Source: an uncultured Pelagibacteraceae bacterium
GTDB lineage: Bacteria; Pseudomonadota; Alphaproteobacteria; Pelagibacterales; Pelagibacteraceae
Assembly: GCA_902570525.1 (NCBI GenBank)
Contig: CACFYN010000005.1
Coordinates: forward strand, 1 to 40,363
Length of the DNA: 40,363 nt
Direction: 5' to 3'
Shown here: in pieces, positions 8,371-15,610 of the stretch
Position numbering within the stretch: the first letter of the stretch is position 1
Layout: every line of letters starts with the position of its first letter
Notes under the pieces: generated by a model
Databases searched by the model: none
Told to the model about the DNA's origin: nothing
What the model saw: only the letters and a program-made list of their open reading frames with translations
Translations under genes and position numbers: made by a program

Positions 8371-8508
8371 GTTTTGGCACGTCGTTGTATGCGCTACCGC
8401 CATGCCTCCCGCTTCACGATTTTAGCGCTACTCCGCGAAGCTTTCTGCCCCCTGGGCTTGGTCCTCTCGGCCTTTCCCCAGTTGGCCAGTTAAGAGTTGC
8501 CTCTTAAT
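8371..8508 (-). ncRNA. GC-rich structured RNA candidate, unidentified
   Basis: Positions 8381-8490 are 67/110 G+C (61%) inside a region near 30%, a contrast seen otherwise only at tRNA genes here. On the minus strand there are several stems: AAGAG-GCAA-CTCTT near the 5' end, closed by a GNRA tetraloop only on this strand; CTGGG...CCCAG; GCTTCGCG...CGTGAAGC (8 bp with one G-U); and GGCATG...CGTGCC. A further stem TTGCAC...GTGCAA (8341-8360) follows. A promoter-like element precedes it. I tested it against tRNA, tmRNA, SRP RNA and RNase P RNA landmarks and found none. It may be an independent small RNA or a leader of ogt. Confidence 0.5.
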
Positions 8509-8514
8509 TAAGCA

Positions 8515-8543
8515 TTTATAACATTCAAAATCAGTTGTATTAA
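8515..8543 (-). promoter_or_regulatory. Promoter candidate for the GC-rich RNA
   Basis: On the minus strand: -35 TTAATA (8543-8538), 17-nt spacer, -10 TATAAA (8520-8515). Transcription would start near 8508, just before the GNRA hairpin, which fits the RNA boundary. Confidence 0.35.
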
Positions 8544-8600
8544 TCACTTTTTAATTGTTTTTAAATTTTTTTTTAACAGCGGTGGATAGTGGGGATAATT

Positions 8601-8765
8601 TTAGTTCATCAATAAAAAAAGCAGCACGAATATACTGATGAAGAATATACCGAATATTATCATTAAAATTCTATTTTTACTTTGATCCGAAATTTTTGAC
8701 CAAAAATGCATGATAAAAAATATTATTATCGGAACACTTAAGCCTATGAGAACATATTTTGGCAT
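8601..8765 (-). CDS. Small two-helix membrane protein, 54 aa, unknown
   Basis: ATG at 8765 to TAA at 8601. The product begins MPKYVLIGLSVPIIIFFIMHFW, goes through a polar loop SKISDQSKNR, and ends with a second long hydrophobic segment ILMIIFGIFFISIFVLLFLL. Two helices of suitable length with positive charge in the loop make a credible integral membrane protein. No family recognised. It lies divergently from the integrase, with only 85 bp between the two starts. Downstream on the same strand are the RNA candidate and ogt. Confidence 0.6.
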   Translation of the reverse strand: MPKYVLIGLSVPIIIFFIMHFWSKISDQSKNRILMIIFGIFFISIFVLLFLLMN

Positions 8766-8788
8766 TCAATTATCTTTAACTTATTTGC

Positions 8789-8846
8789 TTGACATTAGAA
8801 ATGCGTTATATTATTACTAATGATAATTAATTGTTATCAATAGTAA
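8789..8846 (+). promoter_or_regulatory. Integrase promoter with overlapping 33-bp dyad operator
   Basis: -35 TTGACA (8789-8794), 17-nt spacer, -10 TATTAC (8812-8817), start codon at 8851. A dyad spans 8814-8846: left arm TTACTAATGATAA, 7-nt centre TTAATTG, right arm TTATCAATAGTAA, with one mismatch in 13 pairs. It covers part of the -10 and all expected start positions, the layout of a repressor operator. The inner part (GATAAT...TTATC) resembles Fur-type boxes, but that identity is only a resemblance. Confidence 0.6.
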
Positions 8847-8850
8847 TTAT

Positions 8851-9804
8851 ATGACTGAGCTAACCACAGACTTAAAAGCGCTTCATGAAGCAACATTAAA
8901 TAACCTTAAAAGTTCAAAAGCAAATAATACATTGAGGGCTTATAAATCTGATTTTAAGGACTTTGGAGCCTTTTGTTCCAAACATGGTTTAAATTCATTA
9001 CCAACAGAACCTAAAATTGTTTCTATATACTTAACTCATCTCTCTAAAAATTCAAAAATGAGCACTTTAAGAAGAAGATTAGTATCAATAAGCATGGTTC
9101 ATAAGCTTAAAGGACATTATTTAGATACAAAACATCCAATTATAGTTGAAAATCTAATGGGTATAAAAAGGGTTAAAGGAAGTATTCAGAAAGGCAAAAA
9201 ACCTATATTAATCAATCATTTAAGATCAATAATTAATGTAATAAATGAGCAAAAAACTGAAGAAATAAAAAAACTGAGAGATAAGTCAATAATCTTAATT
9301 GGTTTTGGAGGTGGTTTTAGAAGAACAGAGCTTATTTCAATTGATTATGAGGATTTAGAATTTGTACCTGAAGGTCTAAAAATAACTATTAAAAGATCTA
9401 AAACTGATCAATTTGGCGAAGGAATGACTAAAGGACTACCCTTCTTCGCCAATAAAATATATTGTCCTGTTGCAAATCTTATAAATTGGTTAGAGATTTC
9501 TAAAATTGAGTCTGGACCCATTTTTAGAAGATTTTCTAAAGGTTTATCATTATCAGATAAAAGATTAACAGATCAATCCGTGGTTTTACTAATGAAAGAG
9601 TATTTGAAGTTAGCAGGTATTGAAAATAAAAATTTTGCTGGTCATAGTTTAAGATCAGGTTTTGCAACTGTAGCTGCTGATTCAGGTGCGGATGAACGAA
9701 GCATAATGGCTATGACAGGTCATAAAACAACGCAAATGGTTAGAAGATATATTAAAGAGGCAAATATATTTAAAAATAATGCACTTAACAAAATAAAAAT
9801 TTAA
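8851..9804 (+). CDS. Tyrosine recombinase / site-specific integrase
   Basis: XerC/D-like integrase of 317 residues. The N-terminal SAM-like core-binding domain (about residues 10-105) includes SSKANNTLRAYKSDFKDFGAFC. The catalytic domain holds all expected residues: R157 in GGFRRTEL, K184 in RSKTDQ, H265 and R268 in GHSLRSGFAT, H291 in MTGHKTT, and Y300 in RRYIKEA. It therefore looks intact and active. It is not the housekeeping XerC/D by context: it sits alone next to glycan genes and is preceded by a promoter with a large dyad. Its stop overlaps the convergent GT11 gene by 4 bp. Confidence 0.9.
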   Translation: MTELTTDLKALHEATLNNLKSSKANNTLRAYKSDFKDFGAFCSKHGLNSLPTEPKIVSIYLTHLSKNSKMSTLRRRLVSISMVHKLKGHYLDTKHPIIVENLMGIKRVKGSIQKGKKPILINHLRSIINVINEQKTEEIKKLRDKSIILIGFGGGFRRTELISIDYEDLEFVPEGLKITIKRSKTDQFGEGMTKGLPFFANKIYCPVANLINWLEISKIESGPIFRRFSKGLSLSDKRLTDQSVVLLMKEYLKLAGIENKNFAGHSLRSGFATVAADSGADERSIMAMTGHKTTQMVRRYIKEANIFKNNALNKIKI

Positions 9805-10703
9805 ATTGAAATCCAATTTTCAGGCCAAAAATCAATATTATTGGATGGATTTAAATTTGAAGGTCTAATACAAATTTTATTTGGATTTTCATTCAACCAA
9901 GCCCCCCACCAATGAAAAGACGTGGGACCTACAATAAAATGCTTACAAAAATTAAATAAATAAAAATCGTTTAAAGATTTATTTTGTATATTGTCAATAA
10001 AAATACACTCATCCTGATTAAAATAACCACTAAGATTGGATAAATCATTAGACCATATAAAGAATCTTGGTTTATCAACATTTTTTTTTATATATTCAAT
10101 AGATTTATAAATATAATCTATTGTATCTTTGGTAAATTTATTAGATTTATTGTGATCCTTATATTTTCCTTCAGAATATCTATTCTGTCTAATACAAATT
10201 GATACTGAATTAGAATTATCAATATCTTTTATGTATCTATTATTTATATCAACTTTTTCTTCTTTTATCTTAAAAAATTGAATAATTTCTTCCTTATAAT
10301 CAATAAAATATTTTTCAGACTCATAATGACCTTCAATAAAAATTTTATCTGAATAATCATTAAGGTCTATCTTATTATAGGCAGTTTTTTTTGTATTATT
10401 TTTTGACTCAATAAGGAATTTTTTTTTTCCAAAAAAATCGAATTTTTTTCTAATTTTTCTTTGAATATCTCTAGCATATGTATCATGTTTAAGATTATTA
10501 TCTGCAATATTAGACTCAATTAAAAAATTATCTAACTCATAATTTCTATTTTTATTTTTTTTTTTAAAATATCCTGAGGTATCATCTATATATAAGCTGT
10601 AATTGTATTTCTTTGATAAAGCATATCCATTTGCATACATAAATAATTGGTTACCAAGACCTTCGGCTATTCTTATAATCAATTTTTTTTTATTTTTTTT
10701 CAT
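9801..10703 (-). CDS. GT11-family glycosyltransferase (alpha-1,2-fucosyltransferase-like)
   Basis: 300 residues. The N-terminal donor-binding motif of family GT11 is clear (RIAEGLGNQLFMYANGYALS). The central HxRRxD-type motif is altered to SICIRQNRYSEG. The C-terminal family block reads HFIVGPTSFHWWGAWLNENP. The family transfers fucose from GDP-fucose to galactose in an alpha-1,2 link; the actual sugar is unknown, and the departure from the usual HVRRGDY-type motif leaves room for another donor or acceptor. Its start overlaps the upstream GT2 gene by 14 bp, so the two are one operon. Confidence 0.82.
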   Translation of the reverse strand: MKKNKKKLIIRIAEGLGNQLFMYANGYALSKKYNYSLYIDDTSGYFKKKNKNRNYELDNFLIESNIADNNLKHDTYARDIQRKIRKKFDFFGKKKFLIESKNNTKKTAYNKIDLNDYSDKIFIEGHYESEKYFIDYKEEIIQFFKIKEEKVDINNRYIKDIDNSNSVSICIRQNRYSEGKYKDHNKSNKFTKDTIDYIYKSIEYIKKNVDKPRFFIWSNDLSNLSGYFNQDECIFIDNIQNKSLNDFYLFNFCKHFIVGPTSFHWWGAWLNENPNKICIRPSNLNPSNNIDFWPENWISI

Positions 10704-11574
10704 TTTTGTAAAACAATTTAATTAATAAAAATTTAAATTTACATAAAATATAAGGAATAAAATTATTTGCCGATAATTTAAATTCATCAAGTGGTTTAAT
10801 ATATTTCAATCCTCTATTTAGATAAAACTTTATAAAAAATTCAATTGAAATCCCCCACTTCAATAAAAAAGTATTATTTGCATTATTTCTAATTATATCT
10901 TTATTTTTTCTCGTAGTTTGTGAGCCAAAATGATAAACACGAGATTTGTTAACTCCTTTAAAAATTCTTACTCCATTTTTCCACATTTTCATATTTAGAT
11001 CAGGATCAGATCCAAATCCTGGGTTAAATTCTTCACTGAAACCACCAATTTGATACCACATTTCTCGTGTCATGATATGAGGTGCCCAGTGTGATCCCTG
11101 TAGATCATGAAATTCTAAATTTTTGTAATTTTTAATTAATTTTTCCTCATTAAAGTTTTCAATATCTTCACCACAATTAAATGAAATATGGTTTAATATT
11201 GATCCTTTGAGTGGTTTTGAAGGTGAAATTTGTGTCGATGAAAAATAAAATTTTTTATGTTTTATTAAATTTATCTCATTTATTAAATGGGTGTCCCAAT
11301 CTGGGCAAAAATACATATCATCATGTGCATATACTATAAAATCATGTCTGGATTTACTGACGGCCATATTTACACCACTACATAAACCAACGTTAGTATC
11401 GGTTTTTGTAAATTTTATGTTTGAATTAATTAAAAAATTTTCAGTTTCTTTATCTTTTCCATTTATATGTACAATAATTTCATGATTTAATTTCGAATTC
11501 TTTTTAATAGAATTAATCGATGTTTTAAGATATTTATGATTTTCAAATGTGGGTATTATTATTGAAAACTGCAT
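10690..11574 (-). CDS. GT2-family glycosyltransferase
   Basis: 294 residues with a GT-A fold: FSIIIPTFENHKYLKTSINSI at the N-terminus, a GLCSGVNMAVSKS block near residue 65, an acidic YAHDDMYFCPDW metal-binding motif near residue 85, and SEEFNPGFGSDPDLNMKMWKNG in the acceptor region. Rhamnosyl- and galactosyl-transferases of surface polysaccharides share this layout; donor and acceptor cannot be named. It overlaps the downstream GT11 gene and is divergent from the oxidoreductase across 30 bp, too short for two separate full promoters without overlap. Confidence 0.85.
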   Translation of the reverse strand: MQFSIIIPTFENHKYLKTSINSIKKNSKLNHEIIVHINGKDKETENFLINSNIKFTKTDTNVGLCSGVNMAVSKSRHDFIVYAHDDMYFCPDWDTHLINEINLIKHKKFYFSSTQISPSKPLKGSILNHISFNCGEDIENFNEEKLIKNYKNLEFHDLQGSHWAPHIMTREMWYQIGGFSEEFNPGFGSDPDLNMKMWKNGVRIFKGVNKSRVYHFGSQTTRKNKDIIRNNANNTFLLKWGISIEFFIKFYLNRGLKYIKPLDEFKLSANNFIPYILCKFKFLLIKLFYKNEKK

Positions 11575-11604
11575 TTCTAAATTATAATTACTTAATACAA
11601 AATA

Positions 11605-12594
11605 ATGAATATTGATACAATAAATTATGATACAGCTTTAATTGGGTGTGGTTATTGGGGCACAAATATAGCTAAAGTTCTCTCAAAAATAAAAAAAAAT
11701 AAAATTATAATTTATGATGAAAAGCATTTAAATTCGATCATTTTAAAAAAAAGATATCTAAATAAATTTATTATTGTTAAGAAATTAAAAACAATTCTTA
11801 ATGACAAAAAAATACAAAATGTAATTTTGGCAACCCCTCCTAATAAGAATTATAATCTTTTAAAATTATGCATCAAAAGTAATAAAAATATATTTATTGA
11901 AAAACCAGGTTTAAAAAGCTACTCAGATTTAAAAAAAATTAAAAATCTAAATCATAAAAAAATATTAATGTTTGGTTACATCTACCTATTTAATAATAAT
12001 ATTAAATTTATTAAAAAATATATTACGTCAAATAAAAATGGAAAAATTTTATATATGAAATTTCAAAGACAAAATTTAGGTCCAATACGTAGTGATGTAA
12101 ATGCTGCTTACGATCTCTCCTCACATGATTTAAGTATATTTTTATATATATTTAATAAATTACCTAAACTAATAAAAAATTCTAGTTATTCAATATTAAA
12201 AAGAAAGATTGCAGATATATCTAATTTGAGTTTTAAATTTAAAAATTTCTTCATTGATATTAATAATAGTTGGTTAAATCCAGATAAGGTAAGACGTTTA
12301 ACAATAATAACTAACAAAAAAATGTTGCTATTCAATGAGATGGAGAGTGATAATAAAATTAAAATATTTAATAAATACGCACAATATCCAAATATTTCTT
12401 ATTTTGATAACAAATTTTTTAATAGTAAAGCTAAAATTTATCTTGGAAAAAATTTCACACCAAAAGTTAAACAAAACGACAGTTTATATGACGAAATTAA
12501 TTATTTTTTTACTTGTATAAAAAAAAATAAAAAGCCGATAACAGATATATCTTTTGCATTAAAAATTCTTAAAACTTTAAAAAAAATTGTTTAA
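11605..12594 (+). CDS. Gfo/Idh/MocA-family oxidoreductase
   Basis: NAD(P)-dependent sugar oxidoreductase of 329 residues. The Rossmann motif is IGCGYWGTNIAKVLSK at about residues 13-28. The family lysine-proline motif is IFIEKPGLKSY, and a candidate catalytic histidine lies in DLSSHDLSIF. The family oxidises or epimerises sugars and nucleotide sugars; here, between glycosyltransferases, it probably prepares a modified sugar. Very lysine-, asparagine- and isoleucine-rich, even for this genome. It ends convergently with the large glycosyltransferase, overlapping by 4 bp. Confidence 0.85.
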   Translation: MNIDTINYDTALIGCGYWGTNIAKVLSKIKKNKIIIYDEKHLNSIILKKRYLNKFIIVKKLKTILNDKKIQNVILATPPNKNYNLLKLCIKSNKNIFIEKPGLKSYSDLKKIKNLNHKKILMFGYIYLFNNNIKFIKKYITSNKNGKILYMKFQRQNLGPIRSDVNAAYDLSSHDLSIFLYIFNKLPKLIKNSSYSILKRKIADISNLSFKFKNFFIDINNSWLNPDKVRRLTIITNKKMLLFNEMESDNKIKIFNKYAQYPNISYFDNKFFNSKAKIYLGKNFTPKVKQNDSLYDEINYFFTCIKKNKKPITDISFALKILKTLKKIV

Positions 12595-14669
12595 AAAGTT
12601 TTTTCAATTATTTTTTTTGTAATAATTTTATTATTAAATAATTTAAAATATTTTTCCTTGCCCCTCTTACCGTATTCATTAATTTTTTTTGGATATTTAA
12701 GTAAATACTCAATCTTATTACCCAAGTCTTTTACATTTTTATAAAATCCAATCTCATTATCATCAAAAAAATCGTTAAATTTTGTATTGATATCAATAAA
12801 AGTAAATATACCATTGCCAACTAATGCTGCAATTCTGTTACTTGAAGTATATTTTAAAGGCTTTCCCCTGCTTAGATTTAAAGACATTTTACATTTAGCT
12901 AATTCTTTATAAAAATTATAATTCCATTTTGGTAATTCATTTGAAATACCTAAAATATTATATTTTAATTTTGGAAATTGTTGCATCAAATTACCAATGA
13001 AATTCTCGCGTTCATCGCTCTTTCCTTTTTTAAGTTTACCAAAATTAACACCATGACTAAGAGCAAAAAATAAATCTTTATATCTATTTTTATAATCATA
13101 AATTTTGAGATTTTCGATATTTGGATCTACTGGTATTGGTAAATAGTTTAACTTTTTTCTTTGTATTTTTGTCTTGATTTCATCTGGATGTGTAGTGAGA
13201 TAATATTGGTCTATTAAATGGTGGTTATTTTCAATTAAATTTAAATTATTTTTCCAATTTGGTCCCTCACCTTTTTGACCAAGTGCATCTTCATACCATA
13301 AAATTACTTTTGAATTATATTTTGATTTTATATTGGATAATATTTTATTTTCTAAAATATTATTGTGCCCGAGAACTATTAAATTTGGGCGATAATTTTC
13401 AGTTATATTTGATATTTTATCGTTAATATAACTATTATTTTTGATGACTAAATTTTTAGTTAAATAGTTTCTATAGCTGAAGTTAATTACATCATGATCA
13501 TTTCTAATAAAACCTTTACTGATTTTATTTGCTATAGATATATTAAATAATCTGTGATCACTTCTTTCATCAAATGTTGATATATGTAGAATTTTTAATT
13601 TCGAACCTTTATTGAAATTAAAATTGGAATTTAAATAAAAGTTTTTTAAGCTATCAATTTTGCTAACATGTTCTGAAAGTTTATGCTTTACATTTTTCCA
13701 ATTAATTTTTTGTATTTTTTTTCTATAATCTATTTTTAAAATAAGTTTTTTTATGAGATTGTATAACTCATGTTCGTTTATTTTATTAATAAATAATGAA
13801 TTTTCAAAAGTTTCTGGAAGACCGCCTTTTCTTGATGTAATTGTTGCACAACCAAAAGCGGCAGATTCCATTGCTGTCCTTCCAAAAGGTTCCTGCCACC
13901 TTGATGGAACTACAGAAATTGATGCTTTTTTATAATAATTTAAAATTTTTTTATGATTCACCCAATCTAAAATTTTTAATCGATTATGCTTAAAATTAAA
14001 TTTTTCGCGAGGTTCATTACCAATTGCTAATGCCTTCCAATCAGTAAATTTGTCTAAAATTTTTATTACAGACTTACCATAAATATCAAAGCCTTTAGAC
14101 GAATTTAATTTCCCAGTAAAAATAATTAATTTTTCTTTTTTTGGAAACTTTTTAATGGGACTGATTGCCGGATATAAAATATCACAATTATTTCTATGTT
14201 TATAAGGTAAATCCTCAAAAAATTTATTTTTAACCCAATTACTAACAAAATAAATTTGATCTGCATTTTCAGCTATAAATATTCTTTCATTTACTGAAGA
14301 TGATGATCTTAGATCTTGAGGGTTATTATGATAAATAAATATAAGCTTCGACTTTACTTTTTTTTTAATTAAATAAAGAAGTGATTCTGGTCTATTATGA
14401 ATTTCAATTATTTTGAAATTATACTTAAGATATTCTTTGTATAATTTATCTGTGTAAGATATATTTTTTTTAACAAAAGAATTACCTATTATAAGATTTT
14501 TAAAATTTTTAGTTAATGGTTTGGAGTTATCGTTAAGAAATCCATATACGGTAGACCTATTTTTTAAATTACTTTTGTTTAAATAATCTTTCACCCAAAT
14601 AGAAGCAGCACCAGCACTGTTTTCAGTAAAGTTTTCTTTATATGGTAATAAAATTGCTATTTCTTTCAT
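12591..14669 (-). CDS. Two-domain glycosyltransferase (GT4 plus CgeB-like GT-B domain)
   Basis: 692 residues, about twice the size of one GT-B enzyme. The first half (residues 1-345) is a GT4-type protein: ENSAGAASIWVKDYL in the N-terminal lobe, then IFTGKLNSSKGFDIYG, the EX7E-like region SRWQEPFGRTAMESAAFG, and TSRKGGLPETFENS. The second half (about 360-692) is a different GT-B unit with LPIPVDPNIE, LFFALSHGVNFGK, and a C-terminal block resembling CgeB/YkvP-type proteins (LNLSRGKPLKYTSSNRIAALVGNGIFTFID). It may add two sugars in sequence or act as a polymerase. Abuts the acyltransferase by one shared base. Confidence 0.8.
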   Translation of the reverse strand: MKEIAILLPYKENFTENSAGAASIWVKDYLNKSNLKNRSTVYGFLNDNSKPLTKNFKNLIIGNSFVKKNISYTDKLYKEYLKYNFKIIEIHNRPESLLYLIKKKVKSKLIFIYHNNPQDLRSSSSVNERIFIAENADQIYFVSNWVKNKFFEDLPYKHRNNCDILYPAISPIKKFPKKEKLIIFTGKLNSSKGFDIYGKSVIKILDKFTDWKALAIGNEPREKFNFKHNRLKILDWVNHKKILNYYKKASISVVPSRWQEPFGRTAMESAAFGCATITSRKGGLPETFENSLFINKINEHELYNLIKKLILKIDYRKKIQKINWKNVKHKLSEHVSKIDSLKNFYLNSNFNFNKGSKLKILHISTFDERSDHRLFNISIANKISKGFIRNDHDVINFSYRNYLTKNLVIKNNSYINDKISNITENYRPNLIVLGHNNILENKILSNIKSKYNSKVILWYEDALGQKGEGPNWKNNLNLIENNHHLIDQYYLTTHPDEIKTKIQRKKLNYLPIPVDPNIENLKIYDYKNRYKDLFFALSHGVNFGKLKKGKSDERENFIGNLMQQFPKLKYNILGISNELPKWNYNFYKELAKCKMSLNLSRGKPLKYTSSNRIAALVGNGIFTFIDINTKFNDFFDDNEIGFYKNVKDLGNKIEYLLKYPKKINEYGKRGKEKYFKLFNNKIITKKIIEKTF

Positions 14670-15253
14670 TATTTTTTTAAAAGCTGTTTATATCTTTCAT
14701 TTTCTAACATTAATTTTTTTAAAGTAATTTTATTTTTTTTTAAACTCAATAAATTTTTTTTAATTTTTCTTACAGGTTTTCCAAAGTATATATAACCAGG
14801 TAAAATTTTTTTAGTTTTGGTAACAATAGAACCCATTCCTAGCATACTATAAGAGCCTATTACTTGATTTTGATGCACAATTGATCTTATACCCAAATTA
14901 GCATATTTCATTATATAAACATTGCCACCTAATGTAACATTACTGCTTAAAATAATGTTATCCTCTATATGACAATCATGATCTATAGTTGTCGAGTTCA
15001 TCACATAATTATCGTTACCAATATAAGTTTTTTTTTTTAGTGATGTTGGTAAGTGTATATTCGTATATTCATTAAAAACATTACGGTGACCGATTATAAT
15101 TTTTCCAAAATTTTTTTTATTTTTCCATTGAGCTTGATTACCTATTACAACATATGGTCCGATAGTATTACCCTTACCAATGACCAATGATTTCCAGTCA
15201 ACTACAGCTGTTGAATGTACAAAGTTACCCTTAATTTTTTTAAATTTTAGCAT
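14669..15253 (-). CDS. LpxA-like left-handed beta-helix acyltransferase
   Basis: 194 residues. Hexapeptide repeats run through most of the protein. The order of motifs follows LpxA: IGHRNVFNEYTNIHLPT, then STTIDHDCHIEDNIILSS with the histidine equivalent to the LpxA catalytic base, then SIVHQNQVIGSYSMLGMGS. Past about residue 165 there is only a short lysine-rich helix, not the full LpxA C-terminal domain. It is probably a sugar O- or N-acyltransferase paralogous to lipid A synthesis; housekeeping LpxA is expected elsewhere. It overlaps the upstream GIY-YIG gene by 14 bp. Confidence 0.8.
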   Translation of the reverse strand: MLKFKKIKGNFVHSTAVVDWKSLVIGKGNTIGPYVVIGNQAQWKNKKNFGKIIIGHRNVFNEYTNIHLPTSLKKKTYIGNDNYVMNSTTIDHDCHIEDNIILSSNVTLGGNVYIMKYANLGIRSIVHQNQVIGSYSMLGMGSIVTKTKKILPGYIYFGKPVRKIKKNLLSLKKNKITLKKLMLENERYKQLLKK

Positions 15254-15494
15254 TTATTTTGATTTTGTTTCTTAATTTATAGTTCTTTTTTAATTTAAAT
15301 TCTTCTCTCATGGCTTTTTTCTTTGAGGTAAACTTTTTTATGTATGCTAAGCTCCATTTTCTTCCTTTAGTAAATTTAGCTCCTTTTCCATTATTATGTA
15401 ATTTAATCCTGTTTTTAATATTATTAGTATAACCTACATAAGATATTGACTTATTTTTGACTTTACTGAGAATTAAATAAACATAATAAGTCAT
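15240..15494 (-). CDS. GIY-YIG domain protein, YhbQ/UPF0213-like
   Basis: 84 residues, a single GIY-YIG nuclease fold. The motif is YYVYLILSKVKNKSISYVGYTNNIKNRIKLHNNGKGAKFTKGR in fragments: YVYLI, YVGYT, and the arginine in NNIKNRI. The short size matches the stand-alone YhbQ group of unclear biological role rather than a homing endonuclease. Its ATG begins 2 nt after the CCA end of tRNA-Glu, with no room for a ribosome-binding site, so translation probably uses a leaderless or read-through message. Confidence 0.85.
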   Translation of the reverse strand: MTYYVYLILSKVKNKSISYVGYTNNIKNRIKLHNNGKGAKFTKGRKWSLAYIKKFTSKKKAMREEFKLKKNYKLRNKIKINAKI

Positions 15495-15496
15495 TG

Positions 15497-15571
15497 TGGC
15501 GGTCCCTAGGGGAATCGAACCCCTCTTTCATGGATGAAAACCATGTGTCCTAACCGATAGACGAAGGGACC
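15497..15571 (-). tRNA. tRNA-Glu (anticodon TTC)
   Basis: Cloverleaf on the minus strand: acceptor GGTCCCT/AGGGACC, anticodon loop TTTTCAT flanked by CATGG and CCATG, T arm GGGG-TTCGATT-CCCC, discriminator G and encoded CCA. Confidence 0.97.
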
Positions 15572-15581
15572 AAATTTGCAT

Positions 15582-15610
15582 CTTTTATTGCAAAAAATAA
15601 AATTTATCAA
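15582..15610 (-). promoter_or_regulatory. tRNA-Glu promoter
   Basis: Minus strand -35 TTGATA (15610-15605), 17-nt spacer, -10 TAAAAG (15587-15582), about 10 nt before the tRNA 5' end. The -35 overlaps the glpX stop codon. Confidence 0.5.

Larger units (their letters stand above)
8789..15494. mobile_element. Probable genomic island with integrase and surface-glycan genes
   Basis: The block between the argC-hom operon side and tRNA-Glu carries a tyrosine recombinase at its left and five glycan-type genes in mixed orientation. It breaks the otherwise core-like gene order. Integrase on one side and a tRNA on the other is the usual island arrangement, but I found no direct repeat of the tRNA-Glu 3' end near the integrase. 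Boundaries are therefore inferred. Confidence 0.45.

Noticed and set aside
8321-8380. N-terminal extension of ogt from a GTG at 8380
   Set aside because: The extension runs into the GC-rich RNA and hairpin and has no family similarity; the inner ATG at 8320 has a suitable RBS and starts at the conserved domain.
8371-8508. Reading the GC-rich island as tmRNA, RNase P RNA, SRP RNA or a tRNA
   Set aside because: No TTCGA T-loop with CCA, no GGAAGCAG SRP loop, no GAGGAAAGTCC RNase P core. Left as an unidentified structured RNA.
8789-15571. Direct-repeat attachment sites of the island
   Set aside because: I compared the tRNA-Glu 3' end with the integrase flank and found no copy; att sites remain unlocated.
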